A stretch of 14,149 bases of DNA. It comes from DASQDT01 sp036380435 (GTDB taxonomy: Bacteria > Acidobacteriota > Blastocatellia > Pyrinomonadales > Pyrinomonadaceae). Where the stretch lies: the NCBI GenBank assembly GCA_036380435.1, contig DASVES010000194.1:1-14149 (forward strand), read 5' to 3'. The notes beneath the pieces were generated by a model, which had not been told where the DNA came from, did not search any database, and was given only the letters and a program-made list of their open reading frames with translations. Made by a program: the position numbers and the translations under genes. This document shows, in pieces, positions 1 through 7,223 of this stretch (position 1 is its first letter; the number at the start of each line of letters is the position of its first letter).

Positions 1-1083
1 GACGCTTCGGGCGCGGCCGGCGGCTCGGTGGTCAGCGTGCGCGACGAGCGCGGTCGGTTCGTCGCGCAGGCGCTCTACAGCGACCGCTCCGAGATCGCGC
101 TCCGGCTCCTCACCGCTTCCGACGAGGCGATTGACCGCGAGTGGTGGCGGCGCCGCCTGCGCGAAGCCATCAGTCGCCGCGCGGGCCTCGACGCCGAAGC
201 GGACGCCTTCCGGCTCGTCTACTCGGAAGGCGACCTCATGCCGTCGCTCATCGTGGACAAATATTCGGACGTGCTCGTCATGCAGACGCTCTCGCAGGGG
301 ACGGAAGCGTTGAAGCCGATGCTCGTCGAGTTGTTGGTCGAAGAGTTGTCCCCGCGCGCGGTCGTCGAGCGCAACGACGTGCGCGTGCGCGCGCTCGAAG
401 GGTTGGAGCTTGAGTCGGGCGTGCTCTACGGCGACGCGCCTGACTTGATGGAGATTGTGCAGCACGGCGTCCGCTTCCGCGTGTCGCCGCTCGGCGGGCA
501 GAAGACCGGCGCGTTTCTCGACCAGCGCGAAAATCACCTCGCCGCCCGCACACACGCACGCGGGCGTGCGCTCGACTGCTTCACCTTCGACGGAGGCTTC
601 GCGCTGAACTTGGCGAGCGCCTGCGAGTCGGTCACGGGGCTGGACGTCTCGGCGGAGGCGACGGCCGCCGCGCGGCGCAACGCCGAACTCAACGGCGCCG
701 CCAACGTCGAGTTCCGCGAGGCGAACGTCTTCGACGCGCTGCGTGAGATGGAGTCTTCGGGTGCGCGCTTCGACACCGTCGTCCTCGACCCGCCCGCCTT
801 CGCCAAGAACCGCGCGAGCATCCCCGCGGCCGCGCGCGGCTACAAGGAGATCAACCTGCGCGCGCTCAAGCTGCTCGCGCGCGGCGGCGTGCTCGTCACC
901 TGCACGTGCTCCTACCACATGAGCGAGGGGATGTTTCTGGAGGTGATTGCGGAAGCAGCGGCCGACGCCCATCGGCGCTTGCAGATCGTCGAGCGACGCA
1001 CGCAGTCAGCCGACCACCCCGTCCTCGTCGGCGTGCCCGAGACGCATTATCTGAAGTGCATCATCGCCCGAGTCATAGAATGA
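1..1083 (+). CDS. rlmI: Class I SAM-dependent rRNA methyltransferase, RlmI-like (5' end cut off by window)
   Basis: RlmI/RlmK-type enzymes (COG1092) methylate a cytosine of 23S rRNA in the cytoplasm using S-adenosylmethionine. The frame is open to the first base of the window, so an early GTG at 28 is not a credible start. The 360 visible residues begin inside the N-terminal PUA domain (RGRFVAQALYSDRSEI), and about 35-40 residues should be missing compared with the roughly 396-residue E. coli protein. Counting from the first codon, the family signature GGQKTGAFLDQRENH lies near 165-179, the SAM-binding motif I (ALDCFTFDGGF) near 190-200, the DPPAF catalytic motif near 263-267, and TCTCSYH near 300-306. 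The stop at 1081-1083 abuts the arm of hairpin element A. The next gene is convergent. The family call is secure. The exact target base (C1962 in E. coli) is inferred from the family. Confidence 0.88.
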   Translation, partial: DASGAAGGSVVSVRDERGRFVAQALYSDRSEIALRLLTASDEAIDREWWRRRLREAISRRAGLDAEADAFRLVYSEGDLMPSLIVDKYSDVLVMQTLSQGTEALKPMLVELLVEELSPRAVVERNDVRVRALEGLELESGVLYGDAPDLMEIVQHGVRFRVSPLGGQKTGAFLDQRENHLAARTHARGRALDCFTFDGGFALNLASACESVTGLDVSAEATAAARRNAELNGAANVEFREANVFDALREMESSGARFDTVVLDPPAFAKNRASIPAAARGYKEINLRALKLLARGGVLVTCTCSYHMSEGMFLEVIAEAAADAHRRLQIVERRTQSADHPVLVGVPETHYLKCIIARVIE

Positions 1084-1163
1084 GGGTTAAGGGGTAAAGG
1101 GGAAGGGGTAAGGGGAAAGACAAGTTCTTCTCCCTTACCCCTTCCCCTTTACCCCTTAACCCT
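1083..1163. repeat. Hairpin element A: AGGGGTA-type heptad tract, perfect 32-bp inverted repeat
   Basis: Arm 1 (1083-1114) and arm 2 (1132-1163) are perfect reverse complements over 32 bases, around a 17-nt loop (1115-1131). Each arm is built of imperfect 7-mers of the type AGGGGTA/AGGGTTA. It fills almost the whole 85-bp gap between the convergent methyltransferase and alpha/beta hydrolase genes, and its first base is the last base of the methyltransferase stop codon. Arm 2 runs into TTTT (1163-1166), so it could act as a plus-strand intrinsic terminator. The minus-strand side lacks a T-run. Its structure matches the other heptad hairpins in the window although its unit sequence differs. Confidence 0.85.
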
Positions 1164-1168
1164 TTTCC

Positions 1169-2653
1169 TCACGGCATCGTCGTCGCGAACGCCTGCCGCT
1201 TGATTCCGCTCACGCAGGAAGCATCCAGCCCCTTCGCCGTCCCGCGCTCGACAAACTCGATCATCAGACGGCGGATGCAGTCCCGATTCTGTAGACCGCC
1301 GAAGCCGTGGCCGCCCTGCGGCACGACGAGGTGCGTGCTGTTTGAAAGACTCTTCGCCACCTCGTCGCCCTGCGAGGGCGGCGTCACGGGGTCCCACTGC
1401 CCTGTCAGGATGAGCACGGGCGCGTCCGAGCGGGTCGGCTGCGAGTAGTCGGCGGGCACCGGCGAGCGGGGCCAGAGGGCGCAGGCGGCGCGCTGTTCGG
1501 TGAGCCGGTAGTGGCCGATGAAGGTGTGTTCGGTGCGCTCGCCCTCGCCGGGCTTGATGAAGGGGAGGTCTTCGGCGCAGGTGATCGAGAGGTAGAGGCC
1601 GTTGCTGTCGGCGTCCACGAGGTTGCGTCGGTAGTTGAGGGCTGACTCGGCGAGTGGTTTGAAGTCGCCGCCCGCCGCGCGATGGATGAAGAGGGGGACA
1701 CGCGGGGAAGCGCCCGAGTTGTAGAGCATGTAGCGGACGGCCTCGGCGGCGAGGTTGCGCGAGAGTTTGACGCGCGCCGTCGCGCCCGTCTGACGGAGTT
1801 TGATTTCGACTTCGACGGGGCCCTTCTTTAGTTTCTCGAACACTTCGCGCGCCTCTGCGCGGACGCGAGGGAAGGCCGCGCGGCACGCCTCGTCGCGCTC
1901 GCACTCGCCGATGACGCCGTCGAGGGCGCGCTGCGCGGACACGGGGAAGTCGAGCGGCATGAAGCGGTGCGTCGGGGCGACGCCTTGCAACAGCAGGCTG
2001 CGGACGCTGCGCGGGTGGCGCTTGAGATAGACGAGCGCGGCGCGCGTGCCGTAGGACGCCCCGAAGAGATTTATCCGTTCGTAGCCGAGCGCGGCGCGCA
2101 CCTCGTCGAGGTCGTCGGCCGCGACGGGCGTGGTGTAGAGCGTGAGGTCGGCCTTCGCTTCGAGCGCGGTGCGGCAGCGGCGCACGGACTCGGGCGGGAA
2201 GAACTCGCGCAGGGCGCTCTGCGGATCGGCCGGGTCATACATCGGGCAGACGAGCGGGTTCGAGCCGCCGGTGCCGCGCTGGTCAACAAAGACGAGGTCG
2301 CGACGCTCGCGCAAGGAGGCGAACTCCTGCGCGATGTAGCTGGCCGAGTCGATTGCCGAAACGCCGGGGCCGCCTTCGAGGTAGAAGAAGGCGTCGGGCG
2401 CGCGCTCCGTCCCCGTGGCCGGGAGCACGACGATCTTCAGACCGATCTTGCGGCCCTGTCGTGTCACGCGGTTCTCGAAGACCTCGTAGATGCCGCAGCG
2501 CGCCTTGCCCTTCACGTCGGGCACGTCGCAGTCGGCGAGCGTGACCGACGGGCGCGCGGCCTGCGCCGCGTCCTGCATGACGACGCGGGACGCCGGCGCA
2601 GGCCACGTGAACAGAGAGGCGAGGAGCAGGGCGAGTGTGGTGAGAGAAAACAT
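1169..2653 (-). CDS. Exported alpha/beta hydrolase, S33/TAP-like (tripeptidyl aminopeptidase family)
   Basis: A 494-residue serine hydrolase expected to release N-terminal amino acids or short peptides in the periplasm or outside the cell. The oxyanion-type motif GGPG is at residues 94-97, FVDQRGTGGSNPL at about 122-134, and the nucleophile elbow GASYG at 198-202 with Ser200. The acid is Asp421 in GQWDPVTPP and the base is His449 in GGHGFGG, so the full triad is present in the usual order with a TAP-type C-terminal region. The N-terminus is hydrophobic (MFSLTTLALLLASLFTW), like a signal peptide but without the usual Lys/Arg n-region. The ATG at 2653 has AAGGAG a few bases upstream. It is the last gene of the five-gene minus-strand run, 53 bp after the M20 peptidase. 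Substrate preference cannot be read from sequence; esterase or proline iminopeptidase activity is possible. Confidence 0.85.
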   Translation of the reverse strand: MFSLTTLALLLASLFTWPAPASRVVMQDAAQAARPSVTLADCDVPDVKGKARCGIYEVFENRVTRQGRKIGLKIVVLPATGTERAPDAFFYLEGGPGVSAIDSASYIAQEFASLRERRDLVFVDQRGTGGSNPLVCPMYDPADPQSALREFFPPESVRRCRTALEAKADLTLYTTPVAADDLDEVRAALGYERINLFGASYGTRAALVYLKRHPRSVRSLLLQGVAPTHRFMPLDFPVSAQRALDGVIGECERDEACRAAFPRVRAEAREVFEKLKKGPVEVEIKLRQTGATARVKLSRNLAAEAVRYMLYNSGASPRVPLFIHRAAGGDFKPLAESALNYRRNLVDADSNGLYLSITCAEDLPFIKPGEGERTEHTFIGHYRLTEQRAACALWPRSPVPADYSQPTRSDAPVLILTGQWDPVTPPSQGDEVAKSLSNSTHLVVPQGGHGFGGLQNRDCIRRLMIEFVERGTAKGLDASCVSGIKRQAFATTMP

Positions 2654-2706
2654 GACTCTCCTTCAACGATGCCTTCATCTTCCGTTGCGGCCGGCGCGGG
2701 ACTCGT

Positions 2707-4170
2707 TCACTTCGCCGACGAGAGCGCCTTCACGAGTCGGTAGAGGAATTCCTGGCTGTCGTAGAGTTCCTTGACGCCGACACGCTCGTCGCGGCCGTGC
2801 GCGCGGTTGTCGTCGATGTCGGAGAAGAGGCCGGAGACGCCGTACATGGGGACGCCGGCCTGCCGGAAGTAGAGGCTGTCGGTGGCGCCCGTGCCCATGA
2901 CGGGGATGACGGGGACACCGGGCCACATCTCGGCGGTGAGACTCTCGATGGGCTGCATGACCTCGGCGCGCAGGGGCGACGGGGAACTCGGCTTCGACTG
3001 CGCGATTGCCGCGACCTTGATCTGGTCGTCGGCGAGAATGCGCGTGAGCGTGCGCTCCACGTCGGCGGCCGACTCCTGCGGGAGGATGCGGCAGTTGACG
3101 GTGGCGCGCGCCGTCTGCGGCAGGGCGTTCTCGGCGTGGCCGCCCGTGAGCATCGTCGGGACGCAGGTGGTCCGCATCAGCGCGTTGTAGTAGGGGGATT
3201 TTGAAGCGAGCCGCTCGGCGGCCGACGGGTCGGGGCGCTCGTTCGCGACCGCCGCCATGTCGGCCACCGCCGGCCCCTTCTCAAGCTTCGACATGCGCGC
3301 GAAGTAGGCGCGTGTCACCTCACCCAGATTGACGGGGAAGTCGAACTTCGAGAGGCGGTCGAGTCCGGCGGCGAGGCGGTAGATGGCGTTGTCGCGGTCG
3401 GGCAGCGAACTGTGGCCGCCCTTGTTTTTAACTTCGAGCGTGAAGCTCTGGAAGACCTTCTCGCTGGCCTGCACGCCGTTGAAGAGGGGCGTGCCCTGAC
3501 GCGAGCGCCCGCCGGCGCCCTCGTTGATGCCAAACTCGGCGTCAACCAAAGCGCGGTGCTCCTTGAGCAGAAACTCGACGCCGTTGAAGTCGCCGCCTTC
3601 CTCGTCGGCCGTCAGCGCGACGATGAGGTCGCGCTCGGGTTTGAAGTTCTCCTGCTTGTAGCGGATGAGGTTGGCGATGAAGACGGCGGCCATCGCTTTG
3701 TCGTCGCCGGTGCCGCGGCCGTAGAAGTAGCCTTCGCGCTCGGTGAGCTTGAAGGGGTCGAGACCATCAGACCAGTCCTCCTTGAGGGCCTCGACCACGT
3801 CGATGTGCGCGAGCAGAAGGAGAGGCTTCTTCGCGCCCGTGCCGCGCAGGCGCGCGACCAGATTTCCTTTGCGCTCGTTGGCCGTGGGGACGACGACGCG
3901 CACGTCCCCTTCCGCGAAGCCGGCGGCGCGCAGGCGCGCGGCCATCGCGCGTGCGGCGCGCGTGTTGTCGCCGGCCGGCGTGTCGGTGGTGTTGATCTCG
4001 ACCAGCTCCTTGTAAATGTCTCGGAGGAGTTGCTGGTGCGGCGTGAGCTGCACGGCTTGCGCGCGCACGGGGACGGCCCCTGCGGCGAGGAGCGCGAGCG
4101 CAAGGAGGGCGGCGCTCGTCCGCCGGAGTGCGGCCGTCGAGAGGCCGTGGGCGCGTGATGTGTCGGTCAT
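2707..4170 (-). CDS. Exported M20/M25/M40-family metallopeptidase
   Basis: A di-zinc peptidase of the carboxypeptidase/aminoacylase clan, 487 residues. The metal and catalytic set is complete: His122 and Asp124 (AHIDVVEA), Asp156 (GRGTGDDK), Glu190/Glu191 (TADEEGG), Glu217 (INEGAGG) and His459 (AHGRDERVG). The dimerisation (lid) domain lies roughly at residues 235-350, with GGHSSLPDRDNA at its start. The signal peptide is clear: an Arg pair, then ALLALALLAAGAVPVRAQA, with cleavage likely after VRAQA. I chose the ATG at 4170 because it precedes this signal peptide and overlaps the upstream DinB stop as ATGA, which suggests translational coupling. The frame stays open to 4443, but that stretch is DinB in another frame. 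It probably trims peptides in the periplasm together with the neighbouring S41 and S33 enzymes. The exact substrate is unknown. Confidence 0.9.
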   Translation of the reverse strand: MTDTSRAHGLSTAALRRTSAALLALALLAAGAVPVRAQAVQLTPHQQLLRDIYKELVEINTTDTPAGDNTRAARAMAARLRAAGFAEGDVRVVVPTANERKGNLVARLRGTGAKKPLLLLAHIDVVEALKEDWSDGLDPFKLTEREGYFYGRGTGDDKAMAAVFIANLIRYKQENFKPERDLIVALTADEEGGDFNGVEFLLKEHRALVDAEFGINEGAGGRSRQGTPLFNGVQASEKVFQSFTLEVKNKGGHSSLPDRDNAIYRLAAGLDRLSKFDFPVNLGEVTRAYFARMSKLEKGPAVADMAAVANERPDPSAAERLASKSPYYNALMRTTCVPTMLTGGHAENALPQTARATVNCRILPQESAADVERTLTRILADDQIKVAAIAQSKPSSPSPLRAEVMQPIESLTAEMWPGVPVIPVMGTGATDSLYFRQAGVPMYGVSGLFSDIDDNRAHGRDERVGVKELYDSQEFLYRLVKALSSAK

Positions 4171-4628
4171 ACGGTCGTCGGTTCCTTTTGTTCGCCCGGC
4201 GACCATGCGCCCAATGCTTGTCGGAGCGCGAGGATTTTGCCGAGGTGGTGGGCGTTGTGTACGGCCAGACTGCGGAGCGCGTCGGCCATTGTGAAGTCGG
4301 GGTCGATTTCTGCGGCCAGCTTCTCGGGCGAGTCGGCCCATTCGAGCGCCCTGTCGAGTCCGGCTAAAAATTCTTCGACGAGGGCTGACCACTCGCGCTC
4401 GGACGCGGGCGCGTCCGGCGGGTAGACCTCGCCCCGCTGCCACGCCTCGTCCTCCTCGTCGCGGTTAACGACGATGTTCTGCCACCTCGTCGTGTGCCAC
4501 AGTTCTTCGTAGATGGTGTGCGACTGAGGCGACAGCCGGCGCGTAACCTGCTCCAGCGTCAGCCCCGAAAGAATCCGTTCGCGTGCGGCGAACTCGCCGT
4601 CAACGAAAAGATGTTTCCACTTGTTCAA
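4167..4628 (-). CDS. DinB-like four-helix protein
   Basis: A 153-residue protein of the DinB/YfiT-like superfamily, whose members are small four-helix-bundle proteins that usually bind a metal through three histidines; some are thiol-dependent transferases. The supporting motifs are an early helix with ELWHTTRWQN (first His ligand candidate) and the C-terminal signature LAVHNAHHLGKILALRQALG with further His ligands. There is no signal peptide, so it should act in the cytoplasm, unlike the exported peptidases around it. The start is a TTG at 4628, supported by GGGAGAG about 5 nt upstream; no ATG gives the conserved N-terminus. Its stop overlaps the M20 start (ATGA). The function is unknown, and a link to peptide catabolism is suggested only by position. 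Confidence 0.82.
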   Translation of the reverse strand: MNKWKHLFVDGEFAARERILSGLTLEQVTRRLSPQSHTIYEELWHTTRWQNIVVNRDEEDEAWQRGEVYPPDAPASEREWSALVEEFLAGLDRALEWADSPEKLAAEIDPDFTMADALRSLAVHNAHHLGKILALRQALGAWSPGEQKEPTTV

Positions 4629-4687
4629 TCGATCTCTCCCACTCGGCCGCCCGGTCTCGCTCGAGGGGCGCGCCGCTCGGCCGCGCG

Positions 4688-5227
4688 TCAGGTTCCGTTA
4701 AAGCCCGCGCGCATCTGGCGGAGGTTGGCGCCGGGGTACTTGCCGGTGGCCTTAACCTTCTCAAGCATCGCGGCGGCGGCAGCGCGGGTGCGGCCGGCGT
4801 AGACGGCCATGAAGCGTTGCTTCGGGTCGGTGTTGGTGTAGTAGAGATCGCCCGGCTCCATGCAACGCGAGGCGAAGACCTTGTTGCGCGGGAAGATCGC
4901 TTGCGCTTCGAGCCGGTCTTCTTCCGGGATGAATCGCTCACACTCGTCGAACTCGTCCTTGACGCGCATGCTCCGCAGGATGATCGCGTAGAAAGGCTCG
5001 GTTTCCCAGATGATGGCGCGGGCCGGGATTTGGAAAGGGATGTTGTAGGGCGGAAATTCTATCTGGCCGGTGCGGCAGCGCACGGTCGGGTCGCCGCAGA
5101 CCACGGCCCTGCCGCGCTTCTGCGCGATGGCCGAGGGCGGCGCGATGGTGGCGGCGGCGGCGGCGTAGAGGAGGACGGTGGCGAGGAGAACGAGGAGCGT
5201 GACGGACGACGTGTGTGTGTGTCTCAT
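4688..5227 (-). CDS. Small exported protein of unknown function with four conserved-looking cysteines
   Basis: A 179-residue protein that I do not recognise. A signal peptide is likely (MRHTHTSSVTLLVLLATVLLYAAAAAT, with cleavage near PPSAIAQ). The mature part has four Cys (VVCGDPTVRC, DECERF, SRCMEP), consistent with two disulfides in the periplasm. The last 40 residues (FMAVYAGRTRAAAAAMLEKV onward, ending RAGFNGT) have a strand-helix-strand look that recalls SPOR-type peptidoglycan-binding modules, but this is only a resemblance. The gene begins 21 bp after the S41 protease stop and ends 59 bp before dinB, so it is very likely co-transcribed. No clear Shine-Dalgarno precedes the ATG. The coding sequence opens with an (AC)6 run and the signal peptide is encoded partly by a GCG repeat. 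Confidence 0.75.
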   Translation of the reverse strand: MRHTHTSSVTLLVLLATVLLYAAAAATIAPPSAIAQKRGRAVVCGDPTVRCRTGQIEFPPYNIPFQIPARAIIWETEPFYAIILRSMRVKDEFDECERFIPEEDRLEAQAIFPRNKVFASRCMEPGDLYYTNTDPKQRFMAVYAGRTRAAAAAMLEKVKATGKYPGANLRQMRAGFNGT

Positions 5228-5248
5228 CTTTGGTGGCGCTCGGGGGTT

Positions 5249-6958
5249 TCAGTTTGTCGCGGCGGCGCGGCCGATGTTTTCGGCCAACTGTTTTGCCTCG
5301 GTGAAGAGTTCGAGGGCGCGCAGGAGTTGCGGGTCGCCTTCGAGGATGACGCGCGCGCCGGCGTCGCCGCCGAAGCTGGCGGTGACGAGGTCTTCACGCA
5401 GACGCAGGCGGACGTATTCAACTTCGGCGTCAACCTGCGCCGTCGTCAGGGCGTGCGCCGGGTCGCGCCGGACGAACTCGCGGAAGGCTTCGACGACGCG
5501 GTCGTTGATAGTGAAGTCGGTCGGGCGCGGGAAGCGGCCGAACTGCGGCTCGGCGGGCGCGCGGAAATTCTCGAAGCCGGGAGCCTGTCCGGCGGCGAGC
5601 AGACGCGCGAAATGAAACGTCGCGTCGAAGACGCGGCCGCGCAGGGGCGTGTTGACGTTACGGGGCTTGATGCCGTGGTCGGGCGCGATGCCGCCGCCGC
5701 CGTAGAAGACGCGACCGCCCGCGGCCGTGACGGCCGTCCCCGTGGGCGTGGGTTGCGGCGCGGGTGCCGCCTCGGGGCCGGGCGGCGCGGCCTGCGCTGG
5801 TGAAAGGGGAAGGGCGCTTTGCTGTTCGTCCTCTTCGTCGCGGCGCGTGACGTAGTCGTAGTAGGAGCCGCTGGTGTAGTTGCGTTGGATGAGACGGCCG
5901 TAGGGCGTGTAGTACTTCGCCGTCGTGAGCGTGAGGCCCGCGCCGTAGGGGAGCGGGTAGACCTTCTGCACGAGTCCCTTGCCGAAGGAGGTTTCGCCGA
6001 CGACGAGGCCGCGCCCGTGATCCTGCACCGCCCCGGCGACGATCTCGGCGGCCGAGGCCGAGTTGCGGTTGATGAGCACGACGAGCGGGTAGTCAACGGG
6101 GTCAGTGCCCACGCTTCGGTAGACGCGCTCGCGCTCGCCCTCGCGGCCGCGCACCGAGACGATGGTCTTGCCGCGCTCGATGAAGAGGCTGGCGACGCTG
6201 ATGGACTGGTCGAGCAGACCGCCGGGGTTGTTGCGAAGGTCTAAGACGAGCTGGCGCATGCCCTCAGTGCGGAGTCGTTCGAGCGCCTCGCGCAGCTCGT
6301 CCGTCGTCTTGTGATTGAAGCTCCCGAGGGCGACGTAGCCGGTGCCGGGGCGGACGATGTAGGCGTCGCGGACGGACGACTGCGGGACGGAGGCGCGCAC
6401 GATCTGGAAGTGCTCCGGCACTTCGGAGCCGGCGCGCATGATCTTGAGCGAGACCGGCTTGCCCGGCTCGCCGCGCACGGCCTTCGCCGTCTGCGCCGTC
6501 GTCCACTCGCGCGCGTCCTGACCGTCAACTTCGGCGATGAGGTCGCCGAAGCGCAGGCCGGCGCGTGCGGCCGGCGTGTCGGGCAGCGGCGACTGCACGT
6601 AGACGCCGTCGCGGTGGCGCAAAATCGAGACGCCGATGCCGACATAGCGCGCCTCCTGATCCTGCATCAGACGCGTGTACTCGGCCGGCGCGAAGTAGTT
6701 CGAGTGCGGGTCGAGGGCGAGGAGCATGCCCTGAATGGCCGCGTGGCTCGCCTTCTCGTAGTCGATCTCCTCGGCGTACTCGCCGGCGACGACGCCGAGC
6801 GCCTCCGTGTACGACCCCTCGACCGCCGCGGCCGGGCCGGTAGCGTTCCGCCCCGCGAGGAGCGGGTTCGAGGCGAAGCCGCCGATGATGCCGCCCAGAA
6901 GGCTCCCCAGGGCGACGACGAAGACGGCCGCGATGCGCCAGAAAGTTCTACTGCTCAT
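5249..6958 (-). CDS. S41-family C-terminal processing peptidase (CtpA-like)
   Basis: A serine-lysine protease of the envelope, 569 residues, that cleaves proteins from near their C-terminus. One N-terminal hydrophobic segment (residues about 8-29) serves as signal or membrane anchor. A PDZ domain (about 100-180, GVYVQSPLPDTPAARAGLRFGDLI) is followed by the protease core with LDLRNNPGGLLDQ (239-251), NRNSASAAEIVAGAVQD (Ser302) and GETSFGKGLVQ (Lys327). The 25-residue Ser-Lys spacing matches the family. After the core comes an acidic and then Pro/Ala-rich linker (about 374-408) and a C-terminal domain of about 140 residues, which makes it longer than many CtpA proteins. It is the first gene of the five-gene minus-strand run. 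The sequence just upstream of the ATG is TTATCAC/TCATCAC repeat with no evident Shine-Dalgarno. Confidence 0.93.
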   Translation of the reverse strand: MSSRTFWRIAAVFVVALGSLLGGIIGGFASNPLLAGRNATGPAAAVEGSYTEALGVVAGEYAEEIDYEKASHAAIQGMLLALDPHSNYFAPAEYTRLMQDQEARYVGIGVSILRHRDGVYVQSPLPDTPAARAGLRFGDLIAEVDGQDAREWTTAQTAKAVRGEPGKPVSLKIMRAGSEVPEHFQIVRASVPQSSVRDAYIVRPGTGYVALGSFNHKTTDELREALERLRTEGMRQLVLDLRNNPGGLLDQSISVASLFIERGKTIVSVRGREGERERVYRSVGTDPVDYPLVVLINRNSASAAEIVAGAVQDHGRGLVVGETSFGKGLVQKVYPLPYGAGLTLTTAKYYTPYGRLIQRNYTSGSYYDYVTRRDEEDEQQSALPLSPAQAAPPGPEAAPAPQPTPTGTAVTAAGGRVFYGGGGIAPDHGIKPRNVNTPLRGRVFDATFHFARLLAAGQAPGFENFRAPAEPQFGRFPRPTDFTINDRVVEAFREFVRRDPAHALTTAQVDAEVEYVRLRLREDLVTASFGGDAGARVILEGDPQLLRALELFTEAKQLAENIGRAAATN

Positions 6959-6964
6959 AGCTTG

Positions 6965-7000
6965 AAAACGGTGATGAGTGATAAGTGATAAGTGATGAGA
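6965..7000. repeat. Half element B: solitary GTGATRA heptad tract
   Basis: Four GTGATRA heptamers (6971-6998) preceded by AAAACG. The 36 bases 6965-7000 match 7114-7149, the left arm of element C, with four differences, so B is a direct repeat of that arm. No adjacent partner arm is present, but B could pair with the right arm of C (7178-7205) across the intervening promoter region. On the minus strand it forms the last part of the leader of the S41 protease gene, ending about 7 nt before its start codon. Confidence 0.8.
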
Positions 7001-7051
7001 CGTACAAGAGGCTCACACGTCATCAGTCTTTCGCCCGCCACGCGCGGAAAG

Positions 7052-7060
7052 ATTTTAACA
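7052..7060 (-). promoter_or_regulatory. Candidate extended -10 promoter for the S41-led peptidase operon
   Basis: The minus strand reads TGTTAAAAT from 7060 to 7052, an extended -10 (TGn) plus TAAAAT with 5 of 6 matches to TATAAT. No -35 hexamer is apparent in the GC-rich upstream sequence, as is tolerable for extended -10 promoters. It would start transcription near 7045, about 87 nt before the S41 start codon. Confidence 0.4.
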
Positions 7061-7106
7061 CAGCCCCGCGCCCGCCCGCCCGCGGCGAGCGCCGCACGCC
7101 GCGATG

Positions 7107-7115
7107 TGCTATAAA
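7107..7115 (+). promoter_or_regulatory. Candidate extended -10 promoter for the glycosyltransferase gene
   Basis: The plus strand reads TGCTATAAA, an extended -10 with 5 of 6 matches to TATAAT and no clear -35. Transcription would begin near 7121-7123, so the mRNA would open with hairpin element C. The same A-rich bases, read on the minus strand, are a TTTTT run after the hairpin, so this may instead be the U-tract of a terminator. Only one of the two readings need be right. Confidence 0.35.
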
Positions 7116-7213
7116 AACGGTGATAAGTGAAAAGTGATGAGTGATAAGAAAGAGGGAGCGCGTCCGCCTCTTCCTTCTTATCACTCATCACTCATCACTC
7201 ATCACTTTTTTTT
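7114..7213. repeat. Hairpin element C: GTGATRA heptad hairpin with T-runs on both sides
   Basis: Arm 1 has four heptamers (7120-7147: GTGATAA, GTGAAAA, GTGATGA, GTGATAA). Arm 2 has four complementary ones (7178-7205: TTATCAC then three TCATCAC). The stem pairs with three mismatches over 28 bases and extends slightly into a GC-richer loop. The plus strand continues with eight T (7206-7213). The minus strand continues CG then TTTTT (7117-7113). It is therefore terminator-like in both directions, although it lies between divergent genes and just 10 nt before the glycosyltransferase start codon. It shares its unit and a 17-nt core (7141-7157) with element F. Confidence 0.85.
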
Positions 7214-7223
7214 GAGGTTAACG

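Noticed and set aside
1967..2743. Long plus-strand open frame opposite the alpha/beta hydrolase gene
   Set aside because: It is an Arg/Ala/Gly-rich shadow frame typical of GC-rich DNA, antisense to a gene with a full catalytic triad. The similar long frames at 4583-5803, 7233-8162 and 9921-10775 were rejected for the same reason.
4171..4443. A longer M20 peptidase starting at 4443
   Set aside because: The stretch is the dinB coding region in another frame and encodes an Arg/Gly-rich sequence. The signal peptide begins at the ATG at 4170.
4629..4687. Regulatory hairpin between the small exported protein gene and dinB
   Set aside because: The CGGCCG palindromes there are what GC-rich sequence gives by chance, and there is no T-run or longer stem.
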